Below are positions 7,012 to 13,148 of a stretch of 18,656 bases of DNA, piece by piece. The translations under genes were made by a program, and so were the position numbers. The first letter of the stretch is position 1. The number at the start of each line of letters is the position of its first letter. Where the stretch lies: assembly GCA_964607765.1 (NCBI GenBank), contig CAZSNT010000187.1, positions 1 through 18,656 on the forward strand, written 5' to 3'. The notes under the pieces were generated by a model, which was given only the letters and a program-made list of their open reading frames with translations, was not told the origin of the DNA and did not search any database. This stretch comes from CAZSNT01 sp964607765 (GTDB taxonomy: Bacteria > Verrucomicrobiota > Lentisphaeria > Oligosphaerales > JABHEG01).

Positions 7012-7040
7012 TGTTCTGGTCCCTGGTTATTCGTTACTCG

Positions 7041-8324
7041 TCATTCATCGCTCTCTATTCGCTCCTCGCTCACCGCTTCCGGTTCCTCGTCCTCCAGGGG
7101 GACGAGGCGGGACTGAACGAGCAACCTCAACTCTCCTTGCGCCAGGATGCCGCGCAGTCCGTCGCCTTCCGTTACCTCGGCTGCGGCGCGCACGGCCTGT
7201 CCGCTGGCCTGGTCGATGAGGATGGCGTAGCCGCGGTCCAGGACCCTCTTCGGGTCGAGGGCTCGCAGCGTGTTGCGGGCCCGGTCCACACGCGCGCCGG
7301 CGCGTTCCAGCTGTTGCTCCATGGCGCGCGCCAGGCGCCCGGACAGCTCGTCGAGCCGTTGCTGGTACATGCGCATCATCCCGGCAGGCTCGCGGAATAC
7401 CGGGCTGCGGGCGGCGCGGTCCAGGCGGCGTCGGGCGTTGCTGAGCTTGAGTTTGAGTGCTCCCACGATGCGCTGCTGTGCCGAGCGGATTTTGTCCACC
7501 AGCTCGCTCTTGCCCGCGATGACCAGTTCCGCTGCCGCGGATGGCGTGGCCACGCGCAGATCAGCCACGAAATCGCAGATGGTGACGTCGCGTTCGTGTC
7601 CCACTGCGCTGACGACCGGGATGCGGGAGCCGGCAACGGCACGGGCGACCGTCTCCTCGTTGAAAGCCCAGAGGTCTTCCAGGCTTCCGCCGCCGCGTGT
7701 GACCACAATCACGTCGCAGGCGCTTGTGTCGTTCAGGAACGTGATTGCTCGGGCAATCGCCGGTGCCGCTGTGCCGCCTTGCACGGCACAGGGAGCGACG
7801 CGCACGTGCACGGTGGCGAAACGGCGTCCGAGGATTCTGAGGAAATCGCGGATTGCCGCGCCTTCAGGGGACGTGACCACCCCCACGCAGCGAGGCAGCA
7901 TGGGGATGGGGCGTTTGCGGTCCGGGTCGAACAGGCCTTCGGCGCGCAGTCTGCCTTTGAGCTCCTCGAACCTCTGCTGCAGCGCACCCGTGCCTTTCGG
8001 CGTGATGCTGGACACGAGGATCTGGTACTGACCGCGTGGCTCGTACACGCTCAGCCGCCCCTGGACCTCCACTTCAATGCCCGTCCGGAGTTCGAGCTGG
8101 CGCGCGATCTGTGCGCCTCGGAAGAACACCGCGGAGAGCTGACTGCGGCTGTCCTTGAGTGAGAAGTAGACGTGCCCGGACCGGTGGATGGTGAGGTTGC
8201 CGATCTCGCCGCGCACGCACATGGGCTGCAGCGCCTGCTCCAGCAGGCCGCGTACGGTGCGGTTGACCTCGGAGACGCTCCACACATGCGCGGTCTCGGC
8301 AAGTTGTTCTCCGACGTAGGACAC
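7041..8324 (-). CDS. xseA: Exodeoxyribonuclease VII large subunit
   Basis: The catalytic subunit of exonuclease VII. The N-terminal OB-fold begins 'VWSVSEVNRTVRGLLEQ' and includes 'VRGEIGNLTIHRSGHVYFSL'. The catalytic region includes 'VGVVTSPEGAAIRDFL', 'VIVVTRGGGSLEDLWAFNEE' and 'VVSAVGHERDVTICDFVADL', then 'RVATPSAAAE'. A long coiled-coil helix follows and carries XseB. I chose GTG 8324 (427 residues) because it leaves about 14 residues before the OB-fold, as in known XseA, with AAGGA 13 nt upstream. TTG 8372 would add 16 residues without a Shine-Dalgarno sequence. The last codons (…SEERIESDE) lie in a low-complexity GAGCGAATAGAG-type stretch continuous with the intergenic microsatellite-like DNA. 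Divergent from etfB. Confidence 0.95.
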   Translation of the reverse strand: MSYVGEQLAETAHVWSVSEVNRTVRGLLEQALQPMCVRGEIGNLTIHRSGHVYFSLKDSRSQLSAVFFRGAQIARQLELRTGIEVEVQGRLSVYEPRGQYQILVSSITPKGTGALQQRFEELKGRLRAEGLFDPDRKRPIPMLPRCVGVVTSPEGAAIRDFLRILGRRFATVHVRVAPCAVQGGTAAPAIARAITFLNDTSACDVIVVTRGGGSLEDLWAFNEETVARAVAGSRIPVVSAVGHERDVTICDFVADLRVATPSAAAELVIAGKSELVDKIRSAQQRIVGALKLKLSNARRRLDRAARSPVFREPAGMMRMYQQRLDELSGRLARAMEQQLERAGARVDRARNTLRALDPKRVLDRGYAILIDQASGQAVRAAAEVTEGDGLRGILAQGELRLLVQSRLVPLEDEEPEAVSEERIESDE

Positions 8325-8478
8325 GTGACGCGTGTCATCCTTGCAGGGATTGGGGTTGCTCCGGGCCGGCAAGCTGACTACTTGCGCTGAGAACTAAATG
8401 TAACCACACGGCACGGGCTGTGCCAATGACGCGGGGCGAGTGCGGGCGACGACGAGCGGGGACACATGAGTCATTGCG

Positions 8479-8499
8479 TCACCCAGTCACCCAGTCACC
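8479..8499. repeat. Short tandem repeat (TCACCCAG)2.5
   Basis: Two full copies of TCACCCAG and a partial third (TCACC). This is a microsatellite-like tract in the xseA/etfB intergenic region, unrelated in sequence to the heptamer family nearby. Confidence 0.75.
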
Positions 8500-8615
8500 G
8501 GATTGCGGCAGGGCCGAGGACGAGGCGGCATGACCGGAAAACAGGTGGCGTGTTCCCCGGACGATGTGAGGCGGACGGCGAGGACGATGAGGAGGACGAG
8601 GGCCGCCGCATGCCC

Positions 8616-8695
8616 TGCATCCTGCATCCGTTGGCCGGCTTTGCCATCCGTTGGCACGCCTGCATCCTGCGCCCTGCATCTTGCATCCTGCATCC
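8616..8695 (+). repeat. Heptamer-core composite repeat, copy D (inverted orientation)
   Basis: Two TGCATCC units (8616-8629) lead into a core at 8624-8654 that matches about 27 of 31 positions of the reverse complement of copy A. After the spacer CACGCC come five heptamers, TGCATCC, TGCGCCC, TGCATCT, TGCATCC, TGCATCC (8661-8695). The heptamer-core-heptamer order is the same as in copies A and B, but on the opposite strand, with xseBA between them. Confidence 0.85.
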
Positions 8696-8713
8696 GCCCG
8701 CTCCGCCGTCTCG

Positions 8714-8754
8714 TTGAAAATGGGGAAATCTGGCGCATATTACGCGATTCGCGT
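8714..8754 (+). promoter_or_regulatory. etfBA-acd promoter with palindrome at start site
   Basis: TTGAAA (8714-8719), a 16-bp spacer and CATATT (8736-8741) form the best sigma70-type promoter ahead of etfB. TATTAC at 8738-8743 with an 18-bp spacer is an equivalent reading. A 13-bp palindrome ACGCGA-T-TCGCGT (8742-8754) lies where transcription should begin, a natural place for a repressor site. The elements are read directly; their function is inference. Confidence 0.5.
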
Positions 8755-8784
8755 TTTCAGGAGTGCGGATTGAGGAGGCCTCCA

Positions 8785-9687
8785 GTGAGTTTGACCATAC
8801 TTGTCTGCGCCAAGCAGGTTCCCGACACGAAGAACATCACGGGTGAAGCGATGCGGGAGGACGGCACGGTCAACCGTGCCGCGTTGCCTGCGGTATTCAA
8901 CCCGGAGGATTTGAATGCCCTTGAGCTCGGGCTGGACCTCAAGGAGCGCTACGGCGGCAAGGTCGTGGTGTGTACGATGGGGCCGCCTGCTGCTGTTGAG
9001 ATCCTTCGGCACTCGCTGTACATGGGTGCGGATGAAGCTGTGCTGGTGACGGATCGCGCTTTTGCCGGCGCGGACACTCTGGCCACGAGTTACACGCTTG
9101 CGTGTGCGCTCAGGAAGTACGGTGAGTTCGACTTGGTGCTGTGCGGGCGTCAGGCGATTGACGGGGACACGGCGCAGGTGGGGCCGCAGCTGGCCGAGAA
9201 GCTGGGCGTGCCGCAGGTCACCTATGTTGAGGATGTGGTCGAGGCGGGTGCGGACCGGGCCCGCGTGCGCTGCCTGATTGAGGGCGGCTACGAGGTAGTG
9301 GACACGGCGCTTCCGGCGCTGATGACTGTTGTGGGTTCGGCGAATACGCCGCGGCCCGCCGGTGCGAAGCGGCTGATGCGGTTCAAAAAGGCGATGACGC
9401 GTTCCGAGCTGCAGACCAAGCACGGCGGCCGCGACTATGAGGACGCGAATCTGCTGGCCGATGAAGAGGAGAAGCTACGCTCTCGCGGGCTGTGGATTCA
9501 CGAGTGGCACGCGTCGGACGTGGGCGCCGACCCGGAACGGATCGGCATGGCCGGCTCCCCGACCAAGGTCAAGAAGATCGAGAGCGTCGTGTTGACCGGC
9601 GGCGCCGAGCATCAGGCGGTGGAGCCCACGCAAGAGGGCATCAACGCGTTGGTGCACGAGTTGATTGGCGAGCACATCCTGAGCTAA
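8785..9687 (+). CDS. etfB: Electron transfer flavoprotein, beta subunit
   Basis: A 300-residue EtfB/FixA-family protein that pairs with EtfA to carry electrons from flavoprotein dehydrogenases. The N-terminus 'LTILVCAKQVPDTKNI', the nucleotide-binding segment 'CGRQAIDGDTAQVGPQLAEK' and 'IGMAGSPTKVKKIESVVL' near the end are all family signatures. It is longer than mammalian EtfB (about 255), with an extra segment around 'DYEDANLLADEEEKLRSRGL' shared with some anaerobe forms. GTG 8785 is chosen because AGGAGG (8773-8778) is 6 nt away; the Shine-Dalgarno sequence is part of a 10-bp palindrome GGAGGCCTCC (8774-8783). First gene of etfB-etfA-acd. Whether the pair does simple electron transfer or flavin-based bifurcation cannot be settled from the sequence by eye. 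Confidence 0.95.
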   Translation: MSLTILVCAKQVPDTKNITGEAMREDGTVNRAALPAVFNPEDLNALELGLDLKERYGGKVVVCTMGPPAAVEILRHSLYMGADEAVLVTDRAFAGADTLATSYTLACALRKYGEFDLVLCGRQAIDGDTAQVGPQLAEKLGVPQVTYVEDVVEAGADRARVRCLIEGGYEVVDTALPALMTVVGSANTPRPAGAKRLMRFKKAMTRSELQTKHGGRDYEDANLLADEEEKLRSRGLWIHEWHASDVGADPERIGMAGSPTKVKKIESVVLTGGAEHQAVEPTQEGINALVHELIGEHILS

Positions 9688-9749
9688 ACGCAGCAACCGG
9701 ATCGCTTACTGTTCTCTAACGCTCACGCATGCAGGGAAGCAAGCAGACC

Positions 9750-10772
9750 ATGAGCAAGAAGATTGGGAATGTCTGGATATTCGTTGAGCAGGACGAAGGC
9801 AAGATTGCCGATGTGAGTCTCGAGCTCATCTGCAAGGGACGCGAATTGGCTTCCCAGCTGGGCGTCAAGACCGAGGCTGTACTGCTCGGGGCTGACGTGG
9901 CCAAACTTGCTCCGACGCTGCACGAATACGGGTGCGACAACGTGTTCGTCGCGGAAGATCCGCGGCTTGGTGTGTTCACCGCGCTGCCTTACTGCAAAGT
10001 GATCGTGGATCTGGTCCGCGCTCAGAAGCCGAACATCTTCGCGTTCGGCGCGACGCATGTGGGCCGTTCCCTGGCGCCCCGTGTCGCCTCGACGCTCCTG
10101 GCAGGGCTGACCGCGGACTGTACGGACCTGCGCATTGACGACTTTGAGGACCGCGCGAACAAGCGCACACTGCGCAACAAGCTCATGCAGATCCGCCCGG
10201 CGTTCGGCGGTAACATCATCGCGACCATCGCGAACTCCTGGGAAGACCCTCAGATGGTCACTGTCCGGGAAGGCGTGATGCGTCTGGAGGATCCTACCCC
10301 CGGGCGCAAGGGCGATGTGACGCCGGTGGCCGTGACGCTTGACGACGCTGACTTGGTCGTGGACGTGATCGAGCGTTCCAAGACAGAACGCAGCGTGAAC
10401 CTGAAAGGCGGCCAGATCATCGTGTCCGGCGGTTACGGCGTGGGCAGTAAGGAAGCGTTTGATCTGGTTCACCAGCTGGCCGAGACCGTTGGCGGCGTGG
10501 TTGGCGCCTCGCGTGCGGCCGTGGACGCCGGCTGGGTCGATCATGACCACCAGGTGGGGCAGACCGGCGTGACGGTGCGGCCCAGGCTCTACATTGCCTG
10601 CGGCATCAGCGGCTCGGTGCAGCACCGGGCCGGCATGGACGAGAGTGCCAAGATTATTGCGATCAACACGGATGCGGATGCGCCCATATTCTCCATCGCA
10701 CACTACGGCATTGTGGGCGATCTGCACAGTGTGATACCGAAACTCATCAAGGCCTACCGGGCCAGGGTGTAA
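9750..10772 (+). CDS. etfA: Electron transfer flavoprotein, alpha subunit
   Basis: A 340-residue EtfA/FixB-family protein. An N-terminal nucleotide-binding-like domain ('GNVWIFVEQDEGKIADVSLE') is followed by the C-terminal FAD domain with 'VGASRAAVDAGWVDHDHQVG', 'QTGVTVRPRLYIACGISGSV', 'QHRAGMDESAKIIAINTD' and 'APIFSIAHYGIVGDL'. These hold the usual FAD contacts (QTG, QH). The loop normally reading SGGRG, whose arginine stacks on the flavin in characterised ETFs (R249 in human ETFA), reads SGGYG here (Tyr229). ATG 9750 is chosen with AGGGAA (9733-9738) upstream; ATG 9729 would add seven residues without a Shine-Dalgarno sequence. It is 62 nt from etfB and 62 nt from the dehydrogenase gene. 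Confidence 0.95.
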   Translation: MSKKIGNVWIFVEQDEGKIADVSLELICKGRELASQLGVKTEAVLLGADVAKLAPTLHEYGCDNVFVAEDPRLGVFTALPYCKVIVDLVRAQKPNIFAFGATHVGRSLAPRVASTLLAGLTADCTDLRIDDFEDRANKRTLRNKLMQIRPAFGGNIIATIANSWEDPQMVTVREGVMRLEDPTPGRKGDVTPVAVTLDDADLVVDVIERSKTERSVNLKGGQIIVSGGYGVGSKEAFDLVHQLAETVGGVVGASRAAVDAGWVDHDHQVGQTGVTVRPRLYIACGISGSVQHRAGMDESAKIIAINTDADAPIFSIAHYGIVGDLHSVIPKLIKAYRARV

Positions 10773-10834
10773 GTCGCAGGCTGGACCAATAACCGCAGCA
10801 GCGGGTTAACTCGCACAGGCGAAGAGATTCAACG

Positions 10835-12562
10835 ATGGCTGAGAATTTCTATCTGGACAACGCCGATCTGAGGTTTCATCTGAGAAACGTCGATCTGGAA
10901 GACGTCGTGAGACTGCTCGAGGACGACTACGCTCAGGCGGCGGAGTCTGCCGAGGCGCCCGAGTCCTACGAGGATGCGATTGACAGCTACGACCGCGTCC
11001 TGGCCATGCTCGGCGAGATCTGCGGCGACTTCATTGCGCCGCGCGCCGAAGACGTGGACAAGACGGGCGCCCGTCTCGAGGCCGGCAGAGTGCACTATGC
11101 GCCGGGCACGGACGAGAACCTGGCAGTGCTGAGGAAGGCGCAGTTGATGGGCGTCATGCTGCCCCGGCGCCACGGCGGCCTGAATATGCCCAACACGATC
11201 TACACCATGATGACCGAGATGGTGTCGCGCGGCGACGGCAGCCTGCAGAACCTGTTCGGGCTGCAGGACATTGCGCAGACGCTTTACTTCTTCGGCAACG
11301 AGGAGCAGCACGCCGAGTACCTGCCGCGTTTCGCGTCGGGCGAGGTGGACGGCGCCATGTCGTTGACCGAGCCTGAGGCGGGCAGCGACCTGCAGGCGGT
11401 GCAGCTGAAGGCCCGGTTCGACGCGCAGAAGAACCAGTGGTTCCTCAACGGGATGAAGCGGTTCATCACGAATGGCTGCGCCAAGGTACACCTGGTGCTC
11501 GCACGCTCAGAGGAAGGCACCAAGGACGGACGCGGCCTCTCGATGTTTGTCTGCGAGCGCTCCGAGAAGCTCGTGGTCCGGCGTATCGAGGACAAGCTCG
11601 GAATCCACGGCTCGCCCACGTGCGAACTGCAGTTCAATGACGTACCCGCGCAACTGGTGGGCAAGCGGCGTCGCGGATTGACACGCTACGTCATGGCGCT
11701 GATGAACGGTGCTCGCGTGGCGATCGCCGGCCAGGCGTTGGGTATTGCCGAGGCGGCCTACCGCGAGGCCCTCGACTATGCGGAGGCGCGCGAGCAGTTC
11801 GGCAAGACCATTGACAAGTTCGCGCCCGTTTACGAGATGCTCGTGAACGCCAAGGTGCAGATCGTGGCGTCGCGTACCTTGCTTTACGAAACCACGCGGT
11901 ACGTCGATCTGCGTGACGTCTATGAGCACCTGCTCGAGAAGGTCCCCAGGGATCAGCAGACGCCGGAGATGAGGGCCAGGGCGAAGACGTATACGAAGAT
12001 TGCCGCCGAGCTGACACCGCTGGCCAAGGCGATGGCGACCGAAATGGCGAACAAGGTCGCCTACGACGGTATCCAGATCCACGGCGGCACAGGGTTCATG
12101 CGCGACTTCGCCGCGGAACGCTACTACCGCGACGCCCGGATCACCAACATCTACGAAGGCACCACACAGCTGCAGCATGTGGCGGCCATCGGCGGAGTGA
12201 CGCAGCGCGTGCTTGACCCGATCATCGACGAGCTGGCGCAGCTCAAGTACGAAGGCAAACTCCGCCGGCTGGCAAGTGCGGTTGATATGGGCCTGGAGCA
12301 GCTGCGGCGCGCCATCGATCACGTCATGCACGAGAATGACGCCGAGTACTATGACCTGATGGCACGGCGTCTGTGTGAGATGGAGATCGTGGTTTTCGTC
12401 AGCTATCTGATGCTGCGCGACGCGCTGCGTGACAAGACGCGCGAGGTCTTCGCAGAGCGCTATGTGCGTGATATGATGCCTGTGGTGGACATGCACTACA
12501 ACGTGATCATGAAGCACGACTTCAGCCTCATTGACCGCCGCCAGGATATCCTGGACACGTAA
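10835..12562 (+). CDS. Acyl-CoA dehydrogenase
   Basis: A 575-residue FAD-dependent acyl-CoA dehydrogenase. The N-terminal segment 'NFYLDNADLRFHL' is an extension seen in a long-chain-type bacterial group. The core shows 'AMSLTEPEAGSDLQAVQL', 'WFLNGMKRFITNG', 'AREQFGKTIDKFAPVYEML' and 'IQIHGGTGFMRDFAAERYYR'. Glu441 in 'NIYEGTTQLQ' occupies the catalytic base position of MCAD (E376). A C-terminal helical extension of about 110 residues follows, as in other large members. It introduces the alpha-beta double bond in an acyl-CoA and passes electrons to EtfAB, encoded just upstream in the same operon. Chain-length or substrate preference cannot be deduced. No thiolase, hydratase or ETF-quinone oxidoreductase gene lies in the window. 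Confidence 0.95.
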   Translation: MAENFYLDNADLRFHLRNVDLEDVVRLLEDDYAQAAESAEAPESYEDAIDSYDRVLAMLGEICGDFIAPRAEDVDKTGARLEAGRVHYAPGTDENLAVLRKAQLMGVMLPRRHGGLNMPNTIYTMMTEMVSRGDGSLQNLFGLQDIAQTLYFFGNEEQHAEYLPRFASGEVDGAMSLTEPEAGSDLQAVQLKARFDAQKNQWFLNGMKRFITNGCAKVHLVLARSEEGTKDGRGLSMFVCERSEKLVVRRIEDKLGIHGSPTCELQFNDVPAQLVGKRRRGLTRYVMALMNGARVAIAGQALGIAEAAYREALDYAEAREQFGKTIDKFAPVYEMLVNAKVQIVASRTLLYETTRYVDLRDVYEHLLEKVPRDQQTPEMRARAKTYTKIAAELTPLAKAMATEMANKVAYDGIQIHGGTGFMRDFAAERYYRDARITNIYEGTTQLQHVAAIGGVTQRVLDPIIDELAQLKYEGKLRRLASAVDMGLEQLRRAIDHVMHENDAEYYDLMARRLCEMEIVVFVSYLMLRDALRDKTREVFAERYVRDMMPVVDMHYNVIMKHDFSLIDRRQDILDT

Positions 12563-12648
12563 GGCGGTAACTCGTCCTCGGACCTTGAGTTGATTGACGC
12601 GCCGGCCGCTGCCGGTCCCGTTCTCGAGGAGGAGGCTGACGAGGACAA

Positions 12649-12675
12649 GCGGGAATCAATCCCGCCAGGTCTTTT
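12649..12675 (+). terminator. Possible terminator of etfBA-acd
   Basis: GCGGGA (12649-12654), loop ATCAA, TCCCGC (12660-12665) is a 6-bp GC-rich stem followed after four bases by TCTTTT. It lies 86 nt after the acd stop. The T-tract is short and displaced, so termination strength is uncertain. Confidence 0.45.
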
Positions 12676-12737
12676 CACGGGGCTCAGGCAGGACATTGCC
12701 CGATGGGCAGGGGGAGAGCTTTCCCGGATCGGCAATT

Positions 12738-12758
12738 CTGCACGCGTTTGGCGTGCAG
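12738..12758 (+). other. 8-bp perfect hairpin upstream of ptsH
   Basis: CTGCACGC (12738-12745), loop GTTTG, GCGTGCAG (12751-12758). This is the strongest stem in this gap. It has no following T-run and lies about 40 bp upstream of the probable ptsH -10 element, so it may be an operator or part of a factor-dependent terminator. Confidence 0.5.
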
Positions 12759-12798
12759 TCCCAAAGTCGGGCTCGCGGTGGCATTAGTACAGTGATGG

Positions 12799-12807
12799 TG
12801 TTATATT
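12799..12807 (+). promoter_or_regulatory. Extended -10 promoter for ptsHI
   Basis: TG-T-TATATT (12799-12807) is a good extended -10 element in the most AT-rich patch of the gap. No clear -35 is present at the right distance, as is usual for extended -10 promoters. The leader before the ptsH ATG would be about 50 nt. Confidence 0.45.
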
Positions 12808-12866
12808 CATGAACTGTAGTAAGTGCCGCTCTCGAGTGCGCGCGGCGTCACAAGGCAGGCGAACCG

Positions 12867-13148
12867 ATGGCAGACAAGAACAGAGTGGAACAGGAGTTTG
12901 TTGTTGAAAACAAACTCGGTCTGCACGCTCGGCCTGCCTCGCTGTTTGTCAAGACCGCAAGTCAGTACTCGGCTGAGATAAAGGTCGCCAAGGACGGGCA
13001 TGTCAGCGACGGCAAGAGCATCATCGGGCTGTTGATGCTGGCCGCCGGCCAGGGCGCCTCGTTGAGCGTCAGTGCAGACGGTGTGGACGCGATGGAGGCC
13101 TTGGATGCCCTCGGACGACTTTTTGCAGAACGATTCGGCGAGGACTGA
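12867..13148 (+). CDS. ptsH: Phosphocarrier protein HPr
   Basis: A 93-residue HPr, slightly longer than the usual 85-90 because of five to six extra N-terminal residues. The phosphorylated histidine is His20 in 'LGLHARPAS' (the position of His15 in other HPrs). Ser51 in 'DGKSIIGLLML' corresponds to the regulatory Ser46 targeted by HPr kinase; the 31-residue spacing is as expected. It receives phosphate from Enzyme I and passes it to sugar Enzymes II or to regulatory partners in the cytoplasm. No Enzyme II or hprK is in the window, so either transport or purely regulatory PTS use is possible. Its 3' end overlaps ptsI by 44 nt. Confidence 0.95.
   Translation: MADKNRVEQEFVVENKLGLHARPASLFVKTASQYSAEIKVAKDGHVSDGKSIIGLLMLAAGQGASLSVSADGVDAMEALDALGRLFAERFGED

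Larger units (their letters stand above)
8373..8784. other. Divergent intergenic region, xseA / etfB
   Basis: About 410 bp with no supported gene. From left to right it holds the xseA upstream region, a short tandem array TCACCCAG (8479-8499), a purine-rich GAGGACGA stretch (about 8570-8602), the composite heptamer/core repeat (8616-8695), and then the etf promoter region (8714-8783). The open frame continuing upstream of etfB to 8503 encodes only repeat-derived sequence. Confidence 0.7.
12563..12866. other. Intergenic region between acd and ptsH
   Basis: 304 bp. It holds two hairpins (12649-12665 and 12738-12758) and a likely ptsH promoter (12799-12807). A 65-codon open frame crosses it from a TTG at 12590, but it matches nothing I recognise and has no Shine-Dalgarno sequence, so it is not called. 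Confidence 0.65.

Noticed and set aside
8503..8784. Upstream extension of etfB by 94 codons
   Set aside because: It encodes only repeat-derived sequence; GTG 8785 has an ideal AGGAGG and begins exactly at the conserved EtfB N-terminus.
11507..12517. Minus-strand open frame of 336 codons opposite the acyl-CoA dehydrogenase gene
   Set aside because: His/Val/Leu-rich shadow of a gene whose catalytic motifs are all on the plus strand.
12590..12787. Possible 65-residue ORF between acd and ptsH
   Set aside because: TTG start without a Shine-Dalgarno sequence, no recognisable family, and it crosses two hairpins. Not enough to call a gene.
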